Shown here: positions 34,039-42,803 of the stretch, in pieces
Position numbering within the stretch: position 1 is the stretch's first letter
Layout: each line of letters opens with the position of its first letter
Assembly (NCBI GenBank): GCA_020627685.1
Contig: JAHDGK010000005.1
Coordinates: 1-43,574, forward strand
Reading direction: 5' to 3'
DNA length: 43,574 nt
Origin: Granulosicoccus sp.
GTDB taxonomy: Bacteria > Pseudomonadota > Gammaproteobacteria > Granulosicoccales > Granulosicoccaceae
The notes under the pieces: model-generated
Told to the model about the DNA's origin: nothing
The model's database searches: none
What the model saw: the letters and a program-made list of their open reading frames with translations, nothing else
Made by a program: the position numbers and the translations under genes

Positions 34039-35169
34039 TTACTGAGAAAGCCAAGTTTGGAATTTCGCGTCAAGATCGTCACGGTTGTCAGCCCACCACT
34101 CGTAGTTGTACAAGAAGGTGTTCTTAGCGTTGTTAGGATCGGTAGGCATGTGTGGAGCCATATCGATACCGAGCTCCGCGTGCTTACCAACCAAAGGCGC
34201 TGAAGATGCACGAGCAGGACCGTAAGAGATGTACTTAGACTGGTCAGCTAGGCGCTGAGTGTCTGTAGCAAATTTTACGTAGTGCAGTGCGCGAGCTGTA
34301 CGAGCTTCGTCAAGACCAGTAGGGATGATCCAACCGTCAAGATCGAATACCTGTGCGTCCCACAACATAGCGACTGGTTGCTTCTGCTCTTCGATGAGTG
34401 AGAAGAAACGGCCGTTGTAGGTAGAACCCAACAGAGCTTCAGAATCGGCTAGCAGCTGAGGAGTTTCAGCACCTGCTGACCACCAGATAACGTCGTCACG
34501 GATAGTGTCGAGTTTGGCTAGAGCCTGAGCAACACCTTCGTCAGTGCTTAGTACGTCGTATACGTCTTCCTTTGCAACACCGTCACAAAGCAGAGCCCAT
34601 TCAACATTGTTGATAGGACGCTTTTCTAAAGAACGCTTGCCAGGGAAAGTTTCTGTATCGAAAACTGCACATACGTCAGAAGGTACAGCACCATTCCACT
34701 CAGCTACGTCTGTGCGATAGCCCAGTGTTGTTGAGTAAACGATTTGTGGGATGAAGCAATCAGAAACGAGTAGGTCGCCGAAATCTTCTGACGCTGGCGT
34801 GCCATCTGGAGCAGCAGCTAGCTGAGTGTCAGCATCGATTTCCATGGCTAAGCCTTCGTCACAAAGACGCATGGCATCAGCAGCAACAACATCAACGACG
34901 TCCCAAGTGACGTTGTTGGCTTCGTTCATTGCACGCAACTTAGCAACCGCTTCAGCTGAAGACTCGTCGTTGACAATTTCAACGCCAGTCATTTCGCTGT
35001 AGGGGTTGTGATACGCCTGAAGCTGAGAGTTTGAGTAAGCACCGCCCCAAGAGACGATGGTCATCTGGTCCGCGCAATCTTCACAGGCGGGTAGTTCATC
35101 GGCTGCTGTCGCAACCATAGCAACTGCGCTAAGTGCAAATGCACTAGCCAGTCCGGCAGTAAATTTCAT
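34039..35169 (-). CDS. ABC transporter periplasmic substrate-binding protein, PotD type
   Basis: The 376-residue protein has a signal peptide (1-23, ending VATAA) and the PotD/SBP_bac fold, with a VSWGGAYSNSQ start of the mature domain and a GWIIPTG segment in the second lobe. The mature N-terminus has a CEDC pair, and about four further cysteines are spread along the chain, more than PotD usually has, so disulfides are likely. The ligand should be a small cationic or zwitterionic organic nitrogen compound. The doeA-like gene in the operon makes ectoine or hydroxyectoine a candidate. A strong GAGGAG site lies seven bases before the ATG. Codon choice looks more uniform than in neighbours, which suggests high expression. 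Confidence 0.88.
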   Translation of the reverse strand: MKFTAGLASAFALSAVAMVATAADELPACEDCADQMTIVSWGGAYSNSQLQAYHNPYSEMTGVEIVNDESSAEAVAKLRAMNEANNVTWDVVDVVAADAMRLCDEGLAMEIDADTQLAAAPDGTPASEDFGDLLVSDCFIPQIVYSTTLGYRTDVAEWNGAVPSDVCAVFDTETFPGKRSLEKRPINNVEWALLCDGVAKEDVYDVLSTDEGVAQALAKLDTIRDDVIWWSAGAETPQLLADSEALLGSTYNGRFFSLIEEQKQPVAMLWDAQVFDLDGWIIPTGLDEARTARALHYVKFATDTQRLADQSKYISYGPARASSAPLVGKHAELGIDMAPHMPTDPNNAKNTFLYNYEWWADNRDDLDAKFQTWLSQ

Positions 35170-35227
35170 TAAGGATCTCCTCTGTTGGTCCGCGTAAAGC
35201 GTAACATAAGCTCGGCATGAGTCCAGT

Positions 35228-35258
35228 GCCTAAACCGCACTAATACAGGGATTTAGGC
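35228..35258 (-). promoter_or_regulatory. Inverted repeat in the binding-protein gene leader
   Basis: GCCTAAA and TTTAGGC form a 7-bp inverted repeat separated by 17 bases, about 60-90 bases before the binding-protein start. It may be an operator half-site pair or a leader hairpin. A second, 6-bp hairpin (ACGACA/TGTCGT) lies at 35306-35323, nearer the ATPase stop. The 191-base gap is long for an operon and could hold a second promoter. Confidence 0.4.
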
Positions 35259-35360
35259 GGCTCATTTCACACTTGTTCGCCCATTTAATGAGCAACGGGC
35301 GGTTTACGACAGGAACGTGTCGTTTGTGGTCAAGTTGTAAACTAACGCAAAATTAATTTG

Positions 35361-36482
35361 CTAGTTGACCGGGTCGAGTGCTTTAGCGTCTTCAGCGCTC
35401 CAGCCGAGGTTGTAGGTATTGCCTTCAACCGGAATAGTGGAGCGGCCTCCATTGGGTACCTTGACGATGAACTCGTCGTTTCCAGCCACTGCCATAACGA
35501 TTCGTAAATGGTCACCCAGGTAAAGAACCTCTTTGACCACGCCTGGGACCATATTGTCTCGTTGCTCGGTGGGCTCAAGTTCGATTCGCTCAGGGCGTAA
35601 AGACAGCGTAGAGCGAGAGCCGACGTCGCCGATATTGACTGCTTGCGATTGGACTTTAGTGCCATCATCCAGCGTCATGGAGCAAATGTCGTTGTTGATA
35701 TCGGTCACTACCCCAGACAGTTTGTTGTTTTCGCCAATGAACTGCGCAACGAATGAATTTTGCGGGCTTTCGTACAAGGCATCGGGTGAGGAAAGCTGCT
35801 GAATGACACCATCCTGGAATACCGCTACCCGATCGGACATGGTGAGTGCTTCGGTCTGATCGTGTGTGACATAGACGACACTGACCCCAAGGCTTTCATG
35901 AATGTGTTTGATTTCATACTGCATTTGCTCACGCAGCTGCTTATCGAGTGCACCTAGTGGTTCGTCCATCAATACTAAGTCGGGATCGAATACCAGCGCA
36001 CGGGCTACAGCAACACGTTGCTGCTGACCGCCGGATAGTTGCGCGGGACGGCGATTGCCGAAGGCGCCTAACTCAACCATGTCCAAGGCGCGTTTAACTT
36101 TGGCGTCTCGTTCACTCTTGCCCATCTTGCGAATTTCAAGAGGAAACGCCAGATTTTCCGCCACACTCATGTGCGGGAAGAGGGCGTAGTTTTGGAACAC
36201 CATGCCGATACCGCGCTTTCTGGGCGGTACATTATTAATAGGCTTATCGTTTAAAAATATTTCCCCGTGCGTGGCAGGTTCGAAGCCTGCGAGCATCATG
36301 AGGCAGGTTGTCTTGCCGGAACCCGAAGGCCCGAGCATGGTGACGAACTCGCCCGGTGCAATGTTTAGGTTGAGGTCTTTGACAACTAAAACTTCGCCGT
36401 CGTAGCTTTTTTGCACGTGTTCAAAACGAACCGCTGCGCCTCGAATACCAGACGATGAATTTGCGTTGCTTGCTGAGCTCAT
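35361..36482 (-). CDS. ABC transporter ATP-binding protein, PotA type
   Basis: The 373-residue ATPase energises the import system. Walker A is GPSGSGKTT at 51-59, the Q-loop is FQNYALFP near 96-103, the signature is LSGGQ at 149-153, Walker B is LVLMDEP at 169-175 and the H-loop is His207. A TOBE regulatory domain covers about 250-365. The sequence is a typical PotA. It is the first gene of the five-gene minus-strand unit. The 255 bases upstream, to the SLC13-type gene, should carry the operon promoter; they contain ATATCGCCT twice and a CGCCTcaAGGCG palindrome near 36651, but no clear Shine-Dalgarno sequence before the ATG. Confidence 0.93.
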   Translation of the reverse strand: MSSASNANSSSGIRGAAVRFEHVQKSYDGEVLVVKDLNLNIAPGEFVTMLGPSGSGKTTCLMMLAGFEPATHGEIFLNDKPINNVPPRKRGIGMVFQNYALFPHMSVAENLAFPLEIRKMGKSERDAKVKRALDMVELGAFGNRRPAQLSGGQQQRVAVARALVFDPDLVLMDEPLGALDKQLREQMQYEIKHIHESLGVSVVYVTHDQTEALTMSDRVAVFQDGVIQQLSSPDALYESPQNSFVAQFIGENNKLSGVVTDINNDICSMTLDDGTKVQSQAVNIGDVGSRSTLSLRPERIELEPTEQRDNMVPGVVKEVLYLGDHLRIVMAVAGNDEFIVKVPNGGRSTIPVEGNTYNLGWSAEDAKALDPVN

Positions 36483-36737
36483 AACGTATCACTGCAGTAG
36501 TTTTTTAACGACAAGATGATCGAGGCGGACACAGGGTTTTCCACGAGAATGGGAGTTGGCTGTTAGACGCCTAGTCGCCCAGTATATCCCGCTGATTGCA
36601 TTGCGAAACAGCCCCGTGTGCTAATCATCAGTTTTGCAGACCCTACCATATCGCCTCAAGGCGCTGGGTCACAATCTTCAAAATATCGCCTGTCTGCGCG
36701 GGGTGGCTTGGTGGCTGGGCCAGCTAACAACTTCACG

Positions 36738-38591
36738 CTACATGAAGAAATTCATAACCAGCAAAGTGACGACTAGGTATAAAATTGTCATCACGCCACC
36801 GACTCGCATGAAGTCGGCCACGCTGTATCCGCCAGGGCCCATAATCAGTGCATTGACCTGATTTGTCGGAATTAGGAAGGCATTGGACGTTGAGATGGCA
36901 ACCGTCAATGCAAACATGGCGGGGTCTGCACCAATAGAGACTGCGATATTCACCGCTAATGGAACTAATAAGACAGTTGCACCAATGTTGGACATAACCA
37001 ACGTGAAAAATGTGGCTAAGCCTGCAATAACCGTTTGCATGACCCAAATGGGGACATCGCCAATAAGCGCCAGCAGGTGTCCGGCTATCCACAGTGCCGA
37101 TCCTGATTGGTCAACAGCGATGCCCAGAGGGATCAGGCATGCCAGTAGAAATACCGTTTGCAGGCTGACAGAGTTATAAGCCTCGTCGATCGTGAGAACA
37201 CCGGTCAGAATCATGCCTAATGCACCGGCGAGAAGAGAGATGGACAGTGTGTCTGTCAGCATAAAGAGCACAAGGGACAAAAAGAAAAAGAATAAGGCGG
37301 GTTTTAATTTGTCATCCCTTAAATCTTCATACTTCACATCAGTGGCGACAACAACGTCACGGTTGGCTTTGAGTTTGTTGAGGTCTTTCCAGCTTGAGTG
37401 AACTACAAGCGTGTCACCCGAGTGCAGCACCGTATCGCGAAACCCGGTTTTTATCACCTGATCGGCACGGTAAATCTGCATGATATTAGTGCCGAAGTTT
37501 CGTCTTGGTTTGATATCTCCAATTGCTTTGCCCACCAATGACGAAGCGGGCGGAATAACGATTTCGCCGATGCCGCTGTATTGCGGATTAAGTACTTTTG
37601 AAAAGCGGTCCGGTTCACCGCGTAGTTTCCAGTGGTACTGCTCACAGAATGCTTCTACTTCATCTTGATTGCCTAGTAGGCCCAGCCGCGTGTTTACCCA
37701 GACAGTCTCTTCCCGGTCGGGTGGAATCTTGACGACGTCACCGCTATACAGCGCCAGAATGAAAGGCATGTTGGGGTAGGTTTCTTCAATCTGATGAATA
37801 CTCATACCGACCATTGGGCTCTCAACGGTGATTTGAGCTTCCAGCAGCTCACCACTGATACCGTAAAGGCTCTGGAAGTAATCGTCTGTTCGGGACGTTC
37901 GATTGGAGTCAGGGTCGTGCTTGGGAAGCATGAACCTCCCGACGACCATAAAATAAAGTAGGCCGGAAAAACTCAAAGCTGCCCCGATAGGCAACACCGC
38001 GAAGAGGCCGAAGCTCTCCATGTGCAAACTCTCGGGCAATTGAGCGTTTGAAGAGACGATCAGATCGTTAAGCAGAATCAGCGGGCTTGACCCTATCATG
38101 GTAGCCGTACCGCCCAGAATGATGCAGAACCCGACCGGCATGAGCAGTCTGCTCATAGGAATTCCTGTGCGGGCCGAAACCCGGCTGACAACCGGCAGGA
38201 ACAACGCAGCTACACCGATGTTCTGCATAAAGCTTGAGGCCAAGGCCGCGATGGCCGACATGACCGGACTTACACGCGCTTCACTCTTTCCACCGATGCG
38301 TAATATGAGTTGCGCAAGGCGACCCATCAGGCCGGTTTTGTCGAGGCCACGCCCAATGATCATTACACCAATGATGGCAATGACAGCGTTACTGGAAAAC
38401 CCCGAGAAAAGCTCGTTCAGACTCAGGATGGGGTCAATTCCAGGTACGCTGGAAACCAGCCCGAGTGTGACCATGACAATCATGGCAACGACGTCAACCC
38501 GCACCTTGGAAAAGGCGAACATATAGACAGTCACTGCGAGCAGGAATAGCACGATGGCCATTTCCACTGATAGTGAGACTGTTTCGTTCAT
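36738..38591 (-). CDS. SLC13/DASS-type anion transporter with two RCK_C (TrkA-C) domains
   Basis: From the ATG at 38591 the protein has 617 residues; a TTG at 38630 would add 13 unlikely ones. It consists of membrane helices at about 10-195, two soluble RCK_C domains at about 215-290 and 305-385, and a second helical block at about 405-615. This is the layout of the divalent anion/sodium symporter (sulfate, dicarboxylate) branch with inserted regulatory domains. The TSNAFLIPTNQVNALIMGPGGY stretch near the C-terminus is the conserved transport motif, with an SSxxxI-type counterpart at about 165-180. The substrate is probably sulfate or a carboxylate. It lies 255 bases upstream of the ABC operon and could read into it. 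Confidence 0.88.
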   Translation of the reverse strand: MNETVSLSVEMAIVLFLLAVTVYMFAFSKVRVDVVAMIVMVTLGLVSSVPGIDPILSLNELFSGFSSNAVIAIIGVMIIGRGLDKTGLMGRLAQLILRIGGKSEARVSPVMSAIAALASSFMQNIGVAALFLPVVSRVSARTGIPMSRLLMPVGFCIILGGTATMIGSSPLILLNDLIVSSNAQLPESLHMESFGLFAVLPIGAALSFSGLLYFMVVGRFMLPKHDPDSNRTSRTDDYFQSLYGISGELLEAQITVESPMVGMSIHQIEETYPNMPFILALYSGDVVKIPPDREETVWVNTRLGLLGNQDEVEAFCEQYHWKLRGEPDRFSKVLNPQYSGIGEIVIPPASSLVGKAIGDIKPRRNFGTNIMQIYRADQVIKTGFRDTVLHSGDTLVVHSSWKDLNKLKANRDVVVATDVKYEDLRDDKLKPALFFFFLSLVLFMLTDTLSISLLAGALGMILTGVLTIDEAYNSVSLQTVFLLACLIPLGIAVDQSGSALWIAGHLLALIGDVPIWVMQTVIAGLATFFTLVMSNIGATVLLVPLAVNIAVSIGADPAMFALTVAISTSNAFLIPTNQVNALIMGPGGYSVADFMRVGGVMTILYLVVTLLVMNFFM

Positions 38592-38985
38592 TAGTAGAGG
38601 TCTGTGTTCGGGAAAACAGCGGGCGCGCAATGCTTAATCGATGCGCATAGAGGGTGGTTTGGCAAGTACTGCGCCAGTTCGATGGCAGTTATTCGGCCCG
38701 GCGTCGTGAAACTCAAAATTAGTGGTCTATAGTTTAATGGGTCTGGCCAACCTTCAGACGGTACAGCTGACGACCAGTCGGTGAGTGCGGGCGGTGCCAG
38801 AACGACGCCGTAGCGGTAAATTATGACACTCAATTTCGTGACTGATCGTCACGATTGGTTCCACCGATCGGCAAGTAGATGTGCCCAAACATAATTGATC
38901 AGAATTCAACCGGTTTCTAATAAAAATTTGCGGCCTGAGATGACGTTAAATAAAGACTCACTCATGAAGGCCCGCTGACAAAAAC
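38592..38985. other. 394-base intergenic region without a convincing gene
   Basis: This divergent gap lies between the transporter and the unknown gene at 38986. An 80-codon minus-strand frame from a TTG at 38833 ends one base into the transporter start, but it has no ribosome binding site or recognisable domain. On the plus strand TTGATC at 38895 and TAATAA at 38918, 17 bases apart, could be a weak promoter. A TAGTTTAATGG string near 38730 recalls a tRNA D-arm, but no T-arm follows. Confidence 0.5.
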
Positions 38986-39525
38986 ATGAAAATACAACTT
39001 TCCAGCACGTTACCGTTCACCCCCGTCCAGCTCGATGCTCACCACGTAAAGCCGCGTCGTGCCGTCGGACAGCTTTCCGGTTTTGACGGCGAGCGTGAGT
39101 ATCGTGCCGCTGTGTATGAATTCAGGCATTCAAATGATGACTCCATTCATTATCAGGTCGACCCGAACGAACGCGTGTATTTAGATGAGTTAAACGATGC
39201 TTCGGATGACAAAGCTCCAGGAAGAACTACCAGCGTACCTGAGTCATTAGAGTGGCTGGCTCATGATGAGGGAATGAGCTACAAGCCTTATTCGTTTCTG
39301 GTTATGAATGCTATGACGAAGCTCGTTGCCAATTGGGACGGTGTGGTATATCGCACACCAAGTGGTGAGCAGCTGCGCGATACCGCCGTGAACGCCACGC
39401 TCCAGGTTATCGATGCCTGCGTTTGCAACCGCTTCGGCCTGTGGGGAATGGTAAATCTGTCTGGTGACAAGCACGGCTCTTTGGGCAATACATCAAGCCG
39501 CCAGCTCGGCTGGGTACCGCTCTAA
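38986..39525 (+). CDS. Conserved-looking hypothetical protein
   Basis: I do not recognise this 179-residue protein. It has no signal peptide or membrane helix. The first 70 residues resemble a small beta-rich region with many polar residues. A PESLEWLAHDEGMSYKPYSFLVMNAMTKLVANWDG stretch (about 84-118) looks helical, and the C-terminus has two cysteines close together (CVC). It may be real because codon use looks normal and the convergent J-PilZ gene ends ten bases away. No good ribosome binding site is seen before the ATG: the nearest AAGG is 15 bases upstream, inside a four-codon frame. Confidence 0.6.
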   Translation: MKIQLSSTLPFTPVQLDAHHVKPRRAVGQLSGFDGEREYRAAVYEFRHSNDDSIHYQVDPNERVYLDELNDASDDKAPGRTTSVPESLEWLAHDEGMSYKPYSFLVMNAMTKLVANWDGVVYRTPSGEQLRDTAVNATLQVIDACVCNRFGLWGMVNLSGDKHGSLGNTSSRQLGWVPL

Positions 39526-39534
39526 GCGCCAGTG

Positions 39535-40371
39535 TTATGCGGTGGCGCTGAATACAGCGCCTGAGCCTGAAGTGATATCCAAGGTTAGGAATTCCATGCC
39601 GATGGCAAATGTCCCGGCTTGGGTGTTTTGCTTGCAATACCGGACGATGCAAATGCCATTCAACAGCCGAGTGTCCAGAACGACGATACTGCCAGCTGTC
39701 ATGGGTTTGACGCAGTCAACCGCACATCCAACGATCGACATGTCTGTCATGGTGGCTTCGACGGGAGATTGAACCGGCCATTCAGTCCAGAGACTGGCGC
39801 TGGTTTGGTGATCGTGACGATAAATTTTTCTAACATCGTCGGCTGAGTGCGTATCGATTTGCTCTATCGGTGTCGCGGCTGCCTTACACTGAGCGCATCG
39901 TTCATCCGTGGGGTAACCAATGCCGGTTGCGCGCAAGGTTGGGTAGCTAGCCTGACAGAAGGGGCATTGATCCCTTTTCGGCAGGTTCGAGAAGGTGAAA
40001 TTTTCGCGAGATGTTCCGGACGGGGGAGCCTTTCGATGTTTTTTGGCCGAATCGGATTTTGGCTCATCGGGCGTATCAGAGGGTTCACGATGCGTCGCAT
40101 CGGCCGAGTTGGACTGACGATTCCAGTCTGGTTTTCCGCCGGGTGCTGATGTGTTTTCTATGAACAGCTCTTGATCGTACGCCGCACGGGTCTCTGGGTT
40201 GCACAACGTGCTGACGGCTTCGTTGAGCAATTTTGCAGTGGACACGTCGCCACCTAAGTCAGGGTGGAGCCGCATTTTTTGCATCATGGCCCGATAGCTT
40301 GCTTTGATAACAGGCTCCGGAGCGTCCGGCTGGACATGCAATAGCTCGTAATAATTGGGTACGCTTTCCAC
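39535..40371 (-). CDS. J-domain / zinc-knuckle / PilZ fusion protein
   Basis: The 278-residue protein joins three modules. Residues 6-70 are a J domain with the HPD motif at 36-38, the element that stimulates DnaK ATPase. A charged linker at about 72-130 leads to a CxxC-x19-CxxC zinc knuckle (Cys136, 139, 159, 162). Residues 180-275 are a PilZ domain with both c-di-GMP motifs intact: RxxxR at 181-185 and DxSxxG at 210-215. No helix or signal suggests export. The inferred role is a co-chaperone whose client handling or location responds to c-di-GMP. The start is a GTG at 40371, because no other start precedes the J domain. Flanking genes give no clear partner. Confidence 0.85.
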   Translation of the reverse strand: MESVPNYYELLHVQPDAPEPVIKASYRAMMQKMRLHPDLGGDVSTAKLLNEAVSTLCNPETRAAYDQELFIENTSAPGGKPDWNRQSNSADATHREPSDTPDEPKSDSAKKHRKAPPSGTSRENFTFSNLPKRDQCPFCQASYPTLRATGIGYPTDERCAQCKAAATPIEQIDTHSADDVRKIYRHDHQTSASLWTEWPVQSPVEATMTDMSIVGCAVDCVKPMTAGSIVVLDTRLLNGICIVRYCKQNTQAGTFAIGMEFLTLDITSGSGAVFSATA

Positions 40372-40538
40372 ACTTAGGTATCGGCGCTGACTGCCGTTTA
40401 TGTGAGGGATAATAGAGGGGAGAGGGGTATTTGGTGTCTGGTTACCTCTAAATCGTGCGCGGTTTCAAAAAAGTGGATTTTTGAATAAGCTAATCAGGGT
40501 AAAAGGTTTGTGTCAGAAGGACGAAAAAGGAGGCACCC

Positions 40539-41477
40539 ATGCCTAAAGTGAATGTTGAGGCATCAATCGAAATAGCGGCATCCCGTGAGCGAGTCCATGA
40601 GGTTCTCGTCGATTTCAACACGTGGCCGATATGGTCTCCGTGGTTATACCTGGAGCCTGATGCCAGACTGGAATATCGTGGTGAGGTAGGGCAAACGGGG
40701 CACGGATACGATTGGGTCGGTCGTAAGACTGGAGCTGGCGGTATGACCTTGCTTCACTCGTCCTTGGAACGGATTGATTGTGATCTGCAGTTCCTTAAAC
40801 CCTATAAGTCGGAAGCCGAAGTCGCATTTGATCTGGAAGCCGTCGACGCATCGACAACCCGGCTGACCTGGCATATGAAGAGCAGCCTTCCATTTTTTAT
40901 GTTCTGGATGAAAGCCACCATGGTCGGGATGATTACATCTGATTATCACCGTGGTCTTGCATTGCTCAAAGATTATCTGGAGACCGGTTCAACTCATTCA
41001 TCAACCAAAATCGATGGCATCGTTGATGTGGAGGCTCTGTACTATGTGGGTGCAAAAGGCGCTGGCTTTATTCGCGAATTAGGACCGTCAATGGAGGAGA
41101 GTTTCAAAACCTTGACTGATACTTCCGCGGCACGCCAGTACTCCATAAGTGGTTTGCCATTTGTTTTGTACAACTCAATGGACATTAAAACGGGACACTG
41201 CGATTACACCGCAGCATTGCCGACGTTTGATCCAACACCGGTGGAGTCACCTCTGGTTTCCGCGCTTCGACCTGAGTGCCGCGCATTGAAAGTTATTCAC
41301 GCCGGTCCTTATAAACATTTGGGCAATGCTTGGTCGTTAATCATGGCTGAAGCGAGAGAGCAAAAACTGAAGATAAATAAGTCGCTTCCTCCATTCGAAC
41401 GGTATTTAAACGATCCGGATGAGGTTGATGAAGACGATCTCATTACGGAAATCTACCTCCCATTGAAAGCCTCTTGA
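40539..41477 (+). CDS. SRPBCC (polyketide cyclase-like) domain fused to GyrI-like effector-binding domain
   Basis: The 312-residue protein has an N-terminal START/SRPBCC ligand-binding domain at about 1-150 (SIEIAASRERVHEVLVDFNTWPIWSPW is its typical beginning) and a C-terminal GyrI/BacE-type domain at about 160-310 (ALKVIHAGPYKHLGNAWSLI and the ending TEIYLPL). Both modules bind hydrophobic or cationic small molecules, and neither has a DNA-binding part here. This SRPBCC-GyrI pairing is known in many proteobacteria, with unclear function. A strong AGGAGG site precedes the ATG by six bases. It converges on the truncated lipoprotein gene, with 45 bases between stops. Confidence 0.87.
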   Translation: MPKVNVEASIEIAASRERVHEVLVDFNTWPIWSPWLYLEPDARLEYRGEVGQTGHGYDWVGRKTGAGGMTLLHSSLERIDCDLQFLKPYKSEAEVAFDLEAVDASTTRLTWHMKSSLPFFMFWMKATMVGMITSDYHRGLALLKDYLETGSTHSSTKIDGIVDVEALYYVGAKGAGFIRELGPSMEESFKTLTDTSAARQYSISGLPFVLYNSMDIKTGHCDYTAALPTFDPTPVESPLVSALRPECRALKVIHAGPYKHLGNAWSLIMAEAREQKLKINKSLPPFERYLNDPDEVDEDDLITEIYLPLKAS

Positions 41478-41522
41478 TATCGCGATAACGCCGTATTCAC
41501 CTGGGCGCGTTTCGTCTAGGTT

Positions 41523-41708
41523 TTACAAGGGATGATTGTTGTCGTAAGAGCCGGGGACCTTCAGTTCTGCGCATCCCGTCTCTGAGTTGTTGCTGCATTT
41601 TCGCCAAACGAGTTGATGCTCATCAACCTCTACGGGGTCATTGGAGGAACAACCCGTGATGATGGCAAAGGTGAAAATGAGTGCGGCGAGCCTTAAATGG
41701 TGATGCAT
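41523..41708 (-). pseudogene. 61-residue lipoprotein, probable stump of a TAP-type (S33) alpha/beta hydrolase
   Basis: The frame encodes a lipoprotein signal (hydrophobic LAALIFTFAIITG followed by the lipobox cysteine in TGCSS) and a mature part that matches only the start of TAP/tripeptidyl-aminopeptidase-like hydrolases: the W-x-x-C, C-A-x-L-x-V-P and Y-D-N elements at about 35-58. A stop codon follows at the point where the family's catalytic domain should begin. The sequence beyond the stop, read on, does not resemble the rest of the enzyme. I infer a 3' deletion that left the head of the gene. It could still be made as a small outer-membrane lipoprotein. Confidence 0.6.
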
Positions 41709-41914
41709 TAGTGATCTTCAGTAGCCGGGCGTCTGCCTTGTTCACAGAATCTAGCCAGCTTCCCAACCACTATTGGTAACAAAGTGTTGTCACCTGAACG
41801 CGTTCGACTAGCGCTATTAATGTGAGCAGAAGCGAGATTGTTACTCACCGTTACAGATAAACTGTCGGCAGCTATTTATCGTAGGCTGAGTGCTGTTTAG
41901 TGCGGACCAAACTA

Positions 41915-42787
41915 ATGAAAACTAACTATTCCTGGATCGGGAGGGCATTACTCCTGTATCTGTGGATACTTTCAGCCCCTCTTTGGGCAGGCGATATTTC
42001 AAGCGATGTTCGCTCTACTGAGCCAACAACGTCGAACACACGCGGTGGATTTTTAGAAATCGGAATTGCTGCGGCCATTGAAGAGAGAATCCAACGAAGC
42101 CTGGACCCTTCCGAGGATGGCGACTTGAATCTTGCTATCCGCCTGTCATTGAGCGCCGGATATCGATACGACAGACTTTTTTTTGAAGCCAGTGAGAGTG
42201 GGTTTGATGGCTTGAATATGGGAGTTGTTTTGTGGGAGAACGATCGCTGGAGGTTTGATGCACTCTTGGCCAACGTCGCCGGCAATCTGACTTTGGAAAG
42301 TGACGAACCGCCCCCTCCGACGACTGAGTCGGAAAGGAATCGAGCCATTATTGAACGCGATAGCTTTTACGTCGCGGCTGGTGGGCGACTATCAGGATAC
42401 TTTGGCGATACGCTGATCCAGTTTAGACTTGTATCCGATTGGTATGATGACAATGGCTTATTAGGCAGTGCAAGGGTGGGCCGTAACTGGCAGCTGGGAA
42501 ACTGGAATATTCAAGCTGTGGCAGGAGTGCGCTACAACTCCAGCCAATTTAATAACTATCTATATGGAATTACGTCGGAAGAGCAATCTGAAAGGTTTCC
42601 TGAATTTACAACTCAGCATGCATGGATATCCGAGGTAGAGCTTGGTGCAAGCTTGCCGTTGAAAGAAAACTGGGTGTACTCATCAAGACTTAGGTTTCGT
42701 AACTATCCGGGTTCGGTTACCGATAGCCCTCTGGTCATAGATGGCGATGATGTCATATTAACCACCGCTATCCACTACGTTTTCTAG
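41915..42787 (+). CDS. MipA/OmpV-family outer-membrane protein
   Basis: From the ATG at 41915 the protein has 290 residues; a GTG at 41900 would add five. A signal peptide ends near APLWAGD. The body is made of alternating amphipathic strands. The closing region follows the MipA/OmpV pattern: NNYLYGITSEE, a long polar strand, LGASLPLKENW, then VTDSPLVIDGDD and the C-terminal aromatic HYVF needed for barrel assembly. The family forms outer-membrane beta-barrels. It is followed by DUF3019 and response-regulator genes within 20 bases each, an arrangement common in marine gammaproteobacteria and usually continued by a histidine kinase. Confidence 0.85.
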   Translation: MKTNYSWIGRALLLYLWILSAPLWAGDISSDVRSTEPTTSNTRGGFLEIGIAAAIEERIQRSLDPSEDGDLNLAIRLSLSAGYRYDRLFFEASESGFDGLNMGVVLWENDRWRFDALLANVAGNLTLESDEPPPPTTESERNRAIIERDSFYVAAGGRLSGYFGDTLIQFRLVSDWYDDNGLLGSARVGRNWQLGNWNIQAVAGVRYNSSQFNNYLYGITSEEQSERFPEFTTQHAWISEVELGASLPLKENWVYSSRLRFRNYPGSVTDSPLVIDGDDVILTTAIHYVF

Positions 42788-42803
42788 GTATTGATTCGCT
42801 GAG

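Noticed and set aside
38725-38750. tRNA D-arm-like string TAGTTTAATGGGTC
   Set aside because: No matching anticodon stem, no GTTCGA-type T-arm and no acceptor pairing within the next 60 bases.
38591-38833. 80-codon minus-strand frame ending one base into the SLC13-type gene start
   Set aside because: It starts with TTG, has no ribosome binding site, no recognisable domain and an ordinary mixed composition; the one-base overlap alone is weak support.
39464-40149. Plus-strand frames across the J-PilZ gene
   Set aside because: They lie opposite a gene with three recognisable domains and have no family signature of their own.
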